Positions 25,947 to 34,051 of a stretch of 64,000 bases of DNA are shown here, one piece after another. Each line of letters begins with the position of its first letter. Within the stretch, counting starts at the first letter, position 1. Origin of the DNA: Micromonosporaceae bacterium (GTDB lineage Bacteria; Actinomycetota; Actinomycetes; Mycobacteriales; Micromonosporaceae); the NCBI GenBank assembly GCA_020027875.1, contig JAHRHA010000037.1:1-64000 (forward strand). Reading direction: 5' to 3'. The notes below the pieces were generated by a model. The model saw only the letters and a list, made by a program, of their open reading frames with translations. It had not been told where the DNA came from and searched no databases. Both the position numbers and the translations under genes were made by a program.

Positions 25947-26393
25947 TCAGCCCTCTCCCCGCACGACGAGCCGGGACCAGACCGTCACCACGCGCTCACC
26001 CGCGTCCGTCGCTACCTCGGTCCGGGTGGTGAGGAAGTCGTGCCCGCCTCGCGACATGATCTCCTCCACAGTGCTCACGCATACCAGACGGTCACCGGCA
26101 CGCACCGGCCGGACGTAGGCGAAGCGTTGGTCGCCGTGGACGACGCGGGAGTAGTCCAGACCGAGGGCCGGGTCGTCGATGAGGGCCTGGTTGGCCGCCA
26201 TTGTGACGACGACGGGAAAGGTTGGCGGCGCGATCACGTCTGGGTGCCCGAGGGCCGCTGCGACGGCAGGATCGCGGTAGGCGGGCTCGTCGGCGCCGAT
26301 CGCGTCGGCAAACTCGCGGATCTTCTCGCGCCCGACCGCGTACGGCTCGGTCGGCGGATAGCTGCGCCCCACGAAGGACGGGTCGAGGGCCAT
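25947..26393 (-). CDS. MaoC-like dehydratase N-terminal-domain protein (HadA-like)
   Basis: The 148-residue hot-dog protein resembles mycobacterial HadA (UPF0336). It has GRSYPPTEPYAVGREKIREF at the N-terminus and HPDVIAPPTFPVVV in the centre. It lacks the D-x-N-P-x-H catalytic motif of its partner, as expected for the substrate-binding subunit. Its gene lies between rpmG and the HadB-like gene and is probably in one transcript with both. Confidence 0.85.
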   Translation of the reverse strand: MALDPSFVGRSYPPTEPYAVGREKIREFADAIGADEPAYRDPAVAAALGHPDVIAPPTFPVVVTMAANQALIDDPALGLDYSRVVHGDQRFAYVRPVRAGDRLVCVSTVEEIMSRGGHDFLTTRTEVATDAGERVVTVWSRLVVRGEG

Positions 26394-26412
26394 GCCCCAG
26401 ACTCCGCGGGCG

Positions 26413-26580
26413 CTAGCGTGTCTCGCGGTGGGCCGTGTGCTTGCCGCAGTTCGGGCAGAACTTCTTCAGCTCGATCCGGTCAGGATCGTTGCGCCGGTTC
26501 TTCTTGGTGATGTAGTTGCGGTGCTTGCAGTCCGCGCACGCCATGGTGATCTTCGGACGAATGTCGGTCGCCTTAGCCAC
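26413..26580 (-). CDS. rpmG: 50S ribosomal protein L33, zinc-binding form
   Basis: L33 is a small 50S protein near the E site. The 55-residue protein [20 protein letters not shown] starts at GTG 26580; the longer open frame lacks similarity. Both Cys pairs (CADC and CPNC) are kept, so this is the zinc-binding (C+) type. It follows tRNA-Thr and tRNA-Met on the same strand. Confidence 0.95.
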   Translation of the reverse strand: MAKATDIRPKITMACADCKHRNYITKKNRRNDPDRIELKKFCPNCGKHTAHRETR

Positions 26581-26714
26581 GGCCGTGTGCCTTTCTCGAT
26601 AACGATGACTCGGCGGAACACCCGCTGAGTGGGTACCAGAGTAGACGCTCGCCTCGCCGGAATCCAAAGCAGGCGCCCGGGCTGGTGCCCGTCACGACAT
26701 CGGTTGATGTCTCG

Positions 26715-26787
26715 TAGCGGTGGCCGGAATCGAACCGGCGACACAGCGATTATGAGCCGCTTGCTCTGCCATCTGAGCTACACCGCC
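26715..26787 (-). tRNA. tRNA-Met (CAT), elongator type
   Basis: The minus-strand cloverleaf has acceptor stem GGCGGTG/CACCGCT (first pair G-U), D-arm GCTCAGATGGCAGAGC, anticodon loop CTCATAA and T-loop GTTCGATTC. No CCA is encoded. The closed first pair and anticodon stem fit the elongator rather than the initiator. Confidence 0.92.
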
Positions 26788-26815
26788 GCGTGACTCCGAC
26801 GTGCGCCGGAGAGAG

Positions 26816-26888
26816 AGCCCCCTTACGGAATCGAACCGTAGACCTTCTCCTTACCATGGAGACGCTCTGCCGACTGAGCTAAGGGGGC
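26816..26888 (-). tRNA. tRNA-Thr (GGT)
   Basis: The cloverleaf has acceptor stem GCCCCCT/AGGGGGC, anticodon stem TCTCC/GGAGA with loop ATGGTAA (anticodon GGT), and T-loop GTTCGATTC. No CCA is encoded. It lies 28 nt before tRNA-Met on the same strand. Confidence 0.95.
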
Positions 26889-26960
26889 GCGCGAGCGCAC
26901 GGTAAGAGTACACGGCGCCCTTTCGATGATGAAATCAAATCAGGCCCCCCGCCCGCACGC

Positions 26961-29543
26961 TCATTGGACGGCGCGTAGCCGGCGAGCCTCCGCCACGATC
27001 TCCCCGCTATCGAGGCTCGCTACGTCGCCCGGCTCGGCCAGGACGGGCTCGGTCTGGACCGACAGCCACGCCTCGAACCGTTCGTACGGCAACGGGCGGG
27101 AGAACAGGAAGCCCTGCCCCACATCACAGCCCAGACCCTCGAGCAGATTGACCGTGCGCTCGCTCTCGACCCCCTCGGCCACGACGACGAGCCCGAAATG
27201 GCGGGCCAGGTCTACCACGGCCCGGACGATAGCGAGGTCACCCGCGTCGGTAGCCATTCCCTGCACGAAGGAACGGTCAATCTTCACCTCGTCGACCGGA
27301 AGGCGGCGCAGGTAGGACAGCGACGAGTAACCCGTGCCGAAGTCATCCACGGCCAGGCGTACACCCATCTCGCTGAGGCGTCTCAGGATGGACATCGGCC
27401 GATCCGGCTCACCCACCATGCCGTCCTCGGTGATCTCCAGCGTCAACAGCGAGGCGGGCACCCGGTACTCGCTGAGCAGCGCGGCGACGCGGGGTGGAAA
27501 GGTCGGATCGATGAGGGTACGGGAGGAGAGGTTGACCGCCACCGGCAGCGCGTGCCCGGCGTCGAGCCACCCGCGGGCGCGTCGCAGACCTTCGCGCAGC
27601 ACGATATCGGTGAGCCGGCCCATCTGCCCGGTGTGTTCGGCGATCGCGATGAAATCCGTCGGCGACACCTGACCATGCGCCTCGTGGTCCCACCGTGCCA
27701 GGCACTCCACGCCCACGACACGACGGTCGGGCAGGGCCACCTTCGGCTGGAAGTAGACCTCCACCTCACCGGCCTCGAGCGCTCGGCGCATGTCCGCGGC
27801 GAGCCCCAGCCGGTGAGTGGAGCGCTCCTGCAAGCTCGGCTGGAACAGGTGGACCGGTGTGGCGAACTGCTTGGCCGACTGCGCGGCGAGGTCGGCGCGC
27901 TTGAGCAGGACCTCGGCTTCGGTGCCATGGTCGGGGTGCACGGCGATGCCGACGGCCACATCCACATCGAGCGTGATCGAGTCGACCTCCATGGGTTCCT
28001 GGAGCGTCTCGCGAAGTTGCGCGGCGAGGCTCATGGCCTCGTCGGCGTTGGGCAGGCGCAGCGTGACGACGAACTCGTCGCTGCCGGCGCGGCCGACGAG
28101 GGCCGCCGCTGGGGCGAGCCGGCGCAGCCGGAACGCGACCTCACGGACCATCCGGTCGCCCGCGTCGTGCCCCAGTGAGTCGTTGACATCACGAAGGCCG
28201 TCGATGTCGAAGAGCAGTACGGCGACGACCTCACCCGGTGCGTTCACCTTCACCGCCTCTTCGAGCAGGGCGAGCACCCGGCGGCGGTTGGGCAGGGCGG
28301 TAAGGGCGTCGTGGTAGGCATCGAAGCGCAGCCGGTCGACCAGCCGGGAGTTCTCCACCGCGACCGCGGCGTGCGCCGACAGGGTCTCCAACAGCCGCAC
28401 GTCGGAGTGGCCGAATTGCGGCATGTCGCCGAGGCGGCCGGTCACCTCGAGTGAGCCGATCACCGCCGAGCCGGAACGGAGCGGGACGACGATGGCGTCC
28501 TTGACGCCGCTCTCCCGAATGAGCGTGCGGAGCTCCGGGTCGCCAACGCGCGGCCCAACCACAATGGTCGCCGCGTTCTGAAGCGCCCGCTGTCGTAGCT
28601 CGGGTGGGGTGTTACTCACATCGAGCAGCCCCGGTGCATCGACCCTCGCGCTGAGCAGCAACTCGGGGTAGCGGCCTTGTGCCGGGAGCCACAGCGTGGC
28701 GTACTCGGCCTGGAGCAACTCCCGCACACGTACCAGCAGCACGTCGGGCAGGGTGCCGTCGCGGCCGGCGTCGGCCATCGCCCGGGTCAGCTCATAGAGT
28801 TCGGTGAGGCTGCGGTGCTGGACGATGAACTGGGCGTACGACCGGTAGACGAAGAACAGCATCGCGCTGAGCCCGACGAGCAGCAGGATCGACCAGCGAG
28901 TTCTCTGCAAGGCCAACAGGACGATGAGGCCGACCGTGATGTTGACCGCCGCGACGACGAGCACCGATGCCGACGTACGGATCAGACTCCGGAGCGGCGG
29001 AACACCCTGGACCAGGGAGATCACGGTGATGACGGCAGCTAGGGAGATCGACGTGGCCGCACCCACGGCGGCGGTCAGCACGAACCATGTCCATGGACCG
29101 ACGTCGCCGAATGTGACTGGATTGGCCGACGCCACTATCAGCGCGGCCGTGGTGGTCGCCAGGCCCGTGGCGGCCAGGTTGAAGGAGAGTTTGACGATGG
29201 AGAATCGCTGCCAGGTCTGGACCGCCAGCACGCTCAGCAGCCGCACCACGATGACCAACACAGGTGATTGCGACAGATAGAAGAGCGCGAGCAGTAGCGG
29301 GATCTCACCGACGGTGACGATCAGCGAATGCCGGCGTACCTCGAAGTGAAGGACGATGGCCTGGGCCAGAATGAAAAGAAAGACGAACAGCGCCGCAATA
29401 GGGAGTTGAGAGACCGTGACCGGCGCTAGCCACCTGTTCTGCGCCAGTGCGATAACCAAGGCCAGCGTCAGCACGGCGAGCGGCACTGTGATGAAGTACG
29501 CGACTTGTTGCGACCGACCTCGCACCGATCTCAGCCGGGACAC
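26961..29543 (-). CDS. Membrane c-di-GMP protein: multi-TM, GAF, degenerate GGDEF, EAL
   Basis: The 860-residue protein starts with about eight hydrophobic segments (residues 13-245). A GAF-like domain (about 255-400) follows, then GGDEF (about 410-570) and EAL (about 595-840). The cyclase signature is AGSDEF (486-491) instead of GGDEF, so synthesis is doubtful. The EAL signature reads ECL with Glu613 kept. NLSS, LEITEDG, DDFGTGYSSL, the Lys of VKIDRSF and AEGVE are all present, so c-di-GMP phosphodiesterase activity is expected. It probably links a membrane or redox signal to c-di-GMP removal. It lies near the YajQ gene. Confidence 0.9.
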   Translation of the reverse strand: MSRLRSVRGRSQQVAYFITVPLAVLTLALVIALAQNRWLAPVTVSQLPIAALFVFLFILAQAIVLHFEVRRHSLIVTVGEIPLLLALFYLSQSPVLVIVVRLLSVLAVQTWQRFSIVKLSFNLAATGLATTTAALIVASANPVTFGDVGPWTWFVLTAAVGAATSISLAAVITVISLVQGVPPLRSLIRTSASVLVVAAVNITVGLIVLLALQRTRWSILLLVGLSAMLFFVYRSYAQFIVQHRSLTELYELTRAMADAGRDGTLPDVLLVRVRELLQAEYATLWLPAQGRYPELLLSARVDAPGLLDVSNTPPELRQRALQNAATIVVGPRVGDPELRTLIRESGVKDAIVVPLRSGSAVIGSLEVTGRLGDMPQFGHSDVRLLETLSAHAAVAVENSRLVDRLRFDAYHDALTALPNRRRVLALLEEAVKVNAPGEVVAVLLFDIDGLRDVNDSLGHDAGDRMVREVAFRLRRLAPAAALVGRAGSDEFVVTLRLPNADEAMSLAAQLRETLQEPMEVDSITLDVDVAVGIAVHPDHGTEAEVLLKRADLAAQSAKQFATPVHLFQPSLQERSTHRLGLAADMRRALEAGEVEVYFQPKVALPDRRVVGVECLARWDHEAHGQVSPTDFIAIAEHTGQMGRLTDIVLREGLRRARGWLDAGHALPVAVNLSSRTLIDPTFPPRVAALLSEYRVPASLLTLEITEDGMVGEPDRPMSILRRLSEMGVRLAVDDFGTGYSSLSYLRRLPVDEVKIDRSFVQGMATDAGDLAIVRAVVDLARHFGLVVVAEGVESERTVNLLEGLGCDVGQGFLFSRPLPYERFEAWLSVQTEPVLAEPGDVASLDSGEIVAEARRLRAVQ

Positions 29544-29589
29544 TGTGACCCTCGTGGGCTAGGACGTCCGCATGGACGGCAAGTGATTC

Positions 29590-29760
29590 TCAACGGTTGG
29601 CCGAGTAGCCCCAAAAGACGTCGGACAAAGTCGCCATGTCCGTACCCGTCGCCACGGCGAAACCGCCGATGACCGCAGCCGCCAGCGTCGCTACCAACAC
29701 GACGCGAGTGACCAGCCGTCCCCTCTTGCCCGGACGCATCTTCGCTGCTCCCATCGACAT
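29590..29760 (-). CDS. Small single-pass membrane or secreted peptide, hypothetical
   Basis: The 56-residue frame begins MSMGAAKMRPGKRGRLVTRV and has one hydrophobic segment, VVLVATLAAAVIGGFAVATG, then a short polar end. A second ATG at 29739 has a better ribosome site (GGGAG) and would give 49 aa. It lies 46 nt upstream of the GGDEF/EAL gene on the same strand. No homology is recognised; it may be a real small protein or a chance frame. Confidence 0.4.
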   Translation of the reverse strand: MSMGAAKMRPGKRGRLVTRVVLVATLAAAVIGGFAVATGTDMATLSDVFWGYSANR

Positions 29761-30081
29761 ACACCTGTGACTCGCGCAGGGATAACCAGGATGCTGCCAC
29801 ACTCCCTGTGCGACGCCTACCTCCTCGACCCGCTTGGGCACGTGCGGCGCCGAATTATGGCCGTTCGACCCAGCCCACGCCTCCCCCTTTGTCGGCGATC
29901 TTCCCCCTTCTCGCCGATCCGCCCCTTCTCCCGGCACCATGGTCCCAAGCGCCACATGCAGGTCGACCCTGCTGGCCCTGCGGCCTCCCAGAGAGGGCCG
30001 GACTCCCCGGGATCGAGCGGGACCGGACGGGAGCGGCCCCCGACCGCGTTGCAGCAGGTCGGAGGCCGCTCGTCCCTAGTG
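29761..30081. other. Non-coding gap upstream of the small peptide
   Basis: There are 321 nt between the small peptide gene and tRNA-Tyr. Short open frames exist on both strands, but none has a convincing start, codon pattern or similarity. No hairpin or promoter stands out. Confidence 0.4.
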
Positions 30082-30162
30082 TGGCGGGTCCAGGATTCGA
30101 ACCTGGGTAGCTTTCGCGACGGATTTACAGTCCGCTCCCATTGGCCGCTCGGGCAACCCGCC
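30082..30162 (-). tRNA. tRNA-Tyr (GTA)
   Basis: This is a class II tRNA of 81 nt. The acceptor stem is GGCGGGT/ACCCGCC, the anticodon loop CTGTAAA has anticodon GTA, and a long variable arm precedes the T-loop GTTCGAATC. The discriminator is A and no CCA is encoded. Confidence 0.95.
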
Positions 30163-30309
30163 AGGGGCACGCCGCCGCGCCCCGCGCGGTAGCGGAAGCA
30201 AGAATAACGGTTCGCCCGCCGTCGCCGGCAAACGGGTAGCGTCACGGTAGGACGCGCGGCGCAGCCATGCGGTTATCCGGACATGACCACGCAACAGGAG
30301 CGATTCACT

Positions 30310-30804
30310 GTGGCCGACACATCCTCGTTCGACGTCGTCAGCAAGGTCGACCGCCAGGAGGTCGACAACGCACTCAACCAGACCGCCAAGGAACTTGGGC
30401 AGCGGTTCGACTTCCGGGGCACCAATGCCCAGATCAGCTGGGCCGGCGACGAGGCGGTCTCGCTGCAGGCCGACACGGAGGACCGGGTCAAGGCCGCACT
30501 CGAGGTGTTCAAGGAGAAGCTCGTCAAGCGCCAGATCTCACTCAAGTCTCTCGACGCCGGCGACCCTAAGCCGTCCGGCAAGGGCCACAAGATCGACTGT
30601 AAGATCATCCAAGGCATCGACTCCGAGAAGGCCAAATCGATCGGCAAGAAGATCCGAGACGAGGGTCCCAAGGGTGTGCAGGCGCAGATCCAGGGTGATC
30701 AGCTGCGGGTCACGGCCAAGAAGAAGGACGACCTGCAAGCCGTGATCGCCATGCTCAAGCAGGAGGACTTCGGCATCGCGCTGCAGTTCACCAACTACCG
30801 CTGA
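30310..30804 (+). CDS. YajQ family nucleotide/c-di-GMP-binding protein
   Basis: The 164-residue product [20 protein letters not shown] has the two-domain YajQ fold. The GTG at 30310 is preceded by AGGAG at good distance, so it is preferred to the ATG nine codons upstream. Conserved blocks are [12 protein letters not shown]-like, [20 protein letters not shown] and the C-terminal [17 protein letters not shown] Xanthomonas member binds c-di-GMP and acts with a regulator; other members bind RNA or tRNA. Its neighbour on the other side of tRNA-Tyr is a c-di-GMP enzyme. Confidence 0.9.
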   Translation: MADTSSFDVVSKVDRQEVDNALNQTAKELGQRFDFRGTNAQISWAGDEAVSLQADTEDRVKAALEVFKEKLVKRQISLKSLDAGDPKPSGKGHKIDCKIIQGIDSEKAKSIGKKIRDEGPKGVQAQIQGDQLRVTAKKKDDLQAVIAMLKQEDFGIALQFTNYR

Positions 30805-30809
30805 CCGGA

Positions 30810-30865
30810 CCTTGGATGATTCTCGGTGCCACCGGCCCTGCCACCGGCCCGAGAATCATTCAAGG
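30810..30865. terminator. Bidirectional terminator between yajQ-like and histidine phosphatase genes
   Basis: A 17-bp stem with one G-U pair (30810-30826 with 30849-30865) begins 6 nt after the YajQ stop and overlaps the last codons of the convergent gene. The loop holds a 12-nt direct repeat, tgccaccggccc. Confidence 0.75.
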
Positions 30866-31380
30866 TCGCGGCGGAGTGGTACGACCGTTCGCGCTGCGAG
30901 TCCAACGGCGAGCACGTCAGGGAATCGCAGCGACTCCCAGAACGCTCCCGGCGACGGCAACCCTGTCCGAGCCGTGAGCCACACGGTCATCGCCATGCCG
31001 TGTGACGCTACGACCAGCGGGCGCCCCGACGCCAGTACGGAGTGTTCCGCGACCGCCTCGTCGAAGCGGGCGACCACCGCGGCGCGTGCCTCCCAGCCAA
31101 CGTGGTCCGAACCGTCCACATAGGCCCGACGCAGCTCGTGGTATGGCCCGTCCCACGGCTCGTTCTCCCGGCGAACCTCGCCGAATCGAGCGTCCCGTAC
31201 CACCGGACCGAATGGCTCCAACGTCTGCCACGCCTTCGGCTCGTCACTGGCCGCGAGATACGGATTCGGGGGCAGCTCAAGCGCACGTGCAGCGGCGTGA
31301 CCCGCTTCGGACAGCGGCCACTCATTGGGTGGAACAAATTCCTCGTACGCCGGCATCGCATGCCGCAGCAGGATGAGCAC
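30856..31380 (-). CDS. Histidine phosphatase family protein
   Basis: The 174-residue protein has the phosphoglycerate-mutase-like signature LLRHAMP (Arg6, His7, the phospho-acceptor) and the second catalytic His in ASHGMAMT. A short central region with an acid-rich segment (RRENEPWDGPYHELRRAY) probably shapes the pocket. The substrate is unknown. It lies 83 nt downstream of htpX on the same strand. Confidence 0.85.
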   Translation of the reverse strand: MLILLRHAMPAYEEFVPPNEWPLSEAGHAAARALELPPNPYLAASDEPKAWQTLEPFGPVVRDARFGEVRRENEPWDGPYHELRRAYVDGSDHVGWEARAAVVARFDEAVAEHSVLASGRPLVVASHGMAMTVWLTARTGLPSPGAFWESLRFPDVLAVGLAARTVVPLRRDLE

Positions 31381-31463
31381 CGCTCGATCGTCGCAGGTGA
31401 TCGTGACTCCGGAGCGATGGGCGGCGCACCCCGAGCGGCCGAAGGCGCCCGGGGCGTCCCGGC

Positions 31464-32345
31464 TTAGCGCAGGTACTCGATGGGGCCGGAGTTGCGCGCC
31501 ATCGCCTGGAGGCGGGCGACGCGCTCCTCCATCGGCGGGTGGGTGGAGAAGAGGTTGCGCAGACCACCACCACGGAACGGGTTGTCGATCATCAGGTGAG
31601 CGGTGCTGGCCAGCTGGCCGTCCGCCGGCAGGGGCATGGCCTGCGTACCGCGGTGGATCTTGCGGAGTGCATCGGCCAGCGCCTGTGGATCGCCGGTGAG
31701 GGTGGCACCAGACTGGTCGGCCTGGAATTCCCGGCTACGACTGATCGCCATCTGGATGACCGCCGCAGCCAGCGGGCCGAGGACCATCATCATCAAGACG
31801 CCGAGGATGCCCGGACCGTCGTCATCGTCGGAGCGGCCAAACGGGATGAACCAGGCGAGCTGCGCGAGCAACGTGATAATGCCGGCGAGTGCCGCCGCCA
31901 CGGACGAGATCAGGATGTCGCGGTTGTAAACATGCGACAATTCGTGCCCGATGACGCCCCGTAGCTCGCGTGCGGTTAACGTGGCCATGATCCCCTCGGT
32001 CACACAGACCGCGGCGTTTTGCGGATTGCGCCCGGTGGCGAACGCGTTGGGCTGCGGCGTGGGGGAAATGTACAGGCGCGGCATGGGCTGGCCGGCCTGC
32101 GCCGAGAGTTCGCGCACCATCGCGTGGAGCTGGGGCGCCTGCGCCTCAGTCACGGGCTTGGCGCCCATCGTCCGGAGCGCGATCTTGTCAGACCAGAAGT
32201 ACGTCGCGGCGTTCATGCCGAGCGACACGAGGACGGCGATAACCAGACCGGTGCTTCCACCGAACCAGTAGCCGACAAGCAGAATCAGCGATGTGAGCAG
32301 ACCTAGCAGGGCAGCGGTCTTTAGCCCGTTGCGGTGCCGATGCAC
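31464..32345 (-). CDS. htpX: Membrane zinc metalloprotease HtpX
   Basis: HtpX removes damaged or misfolded membrane proteins. The 293-residue protein has two N-terminal membrane helices and the zinc motif HELSH (His134, Glu135, His138). Two further membrane segments follow, then the third ligand region SRSREFQADQSGA. The length and layout match the family. Stress induction is usual for it, but no regulatory site was identified here. Confidence 0.95.
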   Translation of the reverse strand: MHRHRNGLKTAALLGLLTSLILLVGYWFGGSTGLVIAVLVSLGMNAATYFWSDKIALRTMGAKPVTEAQAPQLHAMVRELSAQAGQPMPRLYISPTPQPNAFATGRNPQNAAVCVTEGIMATLTARELRGVIGHELSHVYNRDILISSVAAALAGIITLLAQLAWFIPFGRSDDDDGPGILGVLMMMVLGPLAAAVIQMAISRSREFQADQSGATLTGDPQALADALRKIHRGTQAMPLPADGQLASTAHLMIDNPFRGGGLRNLFSTHPPMEERVARLQAMARNSGPIEYLR

Positions 32346-32473
32346 GGAAATCTCTCCTTCTTACAGACGACGCACACGATGCAACGTTCGTCTCTGCCAT
32401 CCATCTTCCCGCTGCCTACCCTGAGATGCCCTCCGGGTCTGCCTGGGAACTTCCTGTGAGCCCCAAGATCGCC

Positions 32474-32534
32474 ACGATCATGAGCTGGCCGTCACGAAAA
32501 GGCGCCGATCATGACCTCCAGGTCATGATCGGCG
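32474..32534 (-). repeat. Long palindromic repeat downstream of nuoN
   Basis: A 15-bp stem (32503-32517 with 32520-32534) with a 2-nt centre starts 8 nt after the nuoN stop. The preceding cgatcatgagctggccgt and the stem core gatcatgacct are near copies of the rplK-rplA element (23410-23468). It probably serves as the operon terminator. Confidence 0.8.
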
Positions 32535-32542
32535 AGAAAGGG

Positions 32543-34051
32543 TTAGAGGGTGACGGCGTTGAGGACTAGTTGGGGCGCGAGGCCTATCACCAGGGCCGCA
32601 ATGGTGACGGCGGCCAGCACCACGCTGGCCGCCACCGGGACGCGCGGCCAGACCGCCCTAGCGGCCGACGACGGATCCGGCGACCCGAAGAGCGACGCGG
32701 CCGCCCGCACGTAGTAGGCCAGCCCTACCACCGCGTTGAGCGCCACCACCACCGCGAGCCACCCGGCTCCCCCGTCCAGCAGGGCGCGAACAATGGTGAC
32801 CTTGGCGAACAATCCGGCGAGGCCGGGCGGGAGGCCGGCGAGCCCCGCCATGGCCAGCACGAATGCGCCCGCGACCCATGGCCGGCGGCGGGCCGCCCCG
32901 CGGTAGTCGTCCAGCGTGCCACCGTCCGCAGAGCCCCGCAGCGCCACGACCGCACCGAAGGCGCCCAGCTCCAGCACAACATAGAAGACCGTATACGCGA
33001 GGACGGCCGTCACGATCACCGGCGTGGCCGAGAGCGAGCGGCCCGAGGAGAGCGCGAACGCACCCAGCGGGGCGAGGATGTAACCCGCCTGAGCTACCGA
33101 CGACCAGGCGAGCAGGCGCACCATCCGGCGCTGCCGGAGCGCGGCCAGGTTGCCCACGGTCATGGTGAGCACTGCCAGCGCGGCCAGCGCCGGCCCGGCG
33201 ACGTCCAGCCAGGGTTCGAGCGCGCCGACCGCAACGATGAGCAGCGCGATCACGCCGCCGACCTTCGAGGCCGTCGAGAGATAGGCGGCGATCGGCAGGG
33301 GTGCACCGTCGTACGTCGACGGCGCCCAAGCGTGGAACGGCACCGCCGCGACCTTGAAGGCGAGCCCAACCAGCACCAGCACGACGGCCGCCGAGACCAA
33401 GGGCACCGAGCGGAGCTCTGCACGCGACTCCAAGGCACCCGCGAGCAGGCGAATGTGGACCGTCCCGGTCGCGCCGTAGAGCAACGCGGCCCCCAGCAGC
33501 GTCACCGACGTCGACACCACCGACACGACGAAGAACGTCACCGCCGCCTCGGCCGAGGCGACCGATCGCCGGCGCAGCCCCACTAGGACGTAGAGCGGCA
33601 GTGTCAGCGTCTCCATCGCGATGATCAGCGTAATCAGGTCACCGGAGGCACCCAGCACGACGCCGCCGGTCATGGAGCACGCCAGCAGGAAGCAGTACTC
33701 CCCGGCCGGCACCTCCCCGGTGCGCAGCGCCGACACCGACAACCCCAGGACGACCACCGTGGCGGTTGCGAAGAGGATGCCCACGAGCGTGGCAGTGCCG
33801 TCCCACTGAAAGGAGCAGACCCTCTCGCTCGCGATGGTGACGCCGGGGATATCAGGCGGCTCCAGGCAGAAGGTGGCCCGTGAGCCGCCCCGAGAGCCCC
33901 ACCAGCATGCGACGCCGGTGACCAGGCCACCGAGCAGCGTCACCGAGAGCACCAACGCCCGCCGGCCGGGTGCGACCAGGTCACTAAGGAAAGCGAGCAA
34001 CGCAGTGCCGCCGGCGCAGTAGGCCGGGAGGAGAGCAGTGTGGTCAATCAT
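32543..34051 (-). CDS. nuoN: Complex I subunit N (antiporter-like)
   Basis: NuoN is one of three antiporter-like proton channels in the complex I membrane arm. The start is MIDHTALLPAYCAGG at 34051, overlapping the nuoM stop (ATGA), giving 502 aa. It has about 14 hydrophobic segments, a Glu in GDLITLIIAMETLTLPLYVL, and the broken-helix region GLAFKVAAVPFHAWAPSTYD with the conserved Lys. It is the last gene of the nuoJKLMN run and lacks a partner NADH module here. Confidence 0.95.
   Translation of the reverse strand: MIDHTALLPAYCAGGTALLAFLSDLVAPGRRALVLSVTLLGGLVTGVACWWGSRGGSRATFCLEPPDIPGVTIASERVCSFQWDGTATLVGILFATATVVVLGLSVSALRTGEVPAGEYCFLLACSMTGGVVLGASGDLITLIIAMETLTLPLYVLVGLRRRSVASAEAAVTFFVVSVVSTSVTLLGAALLYGATGTVHIRLLAGALESRAELRSVPLVSAAVVLVLVGLAFKVAAVPFHAWAPSTYDGAPLPIAAYLSTASKVGGVIALLIVAVGALEPWLDVAGPALAALAVLTMTVGNLAALRQRRMVRLLAWSSVAQAGYILAPLGAFALSSGRSLSATPVIVTAVLAYTVFYVVLELGAFGAVVALRGSADGGTLDDYRGAARRRPWVAGAFVLAMAGLAGLPPGLAGLFAKVTIVRALLDGGAGWLAVVVALNAVVGLAYYVRAAASLFGSPDPSSAARAVWPRVPVAASVVLAAVTIAALVIGLAPQLVLNAVTL

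Noticed and set aside
30240-30309. ATG at 30283 as the YajQ start
   Set aside because: The family N-terminus begins at the GTG at 30310, which has AGGAG at correct spacing.
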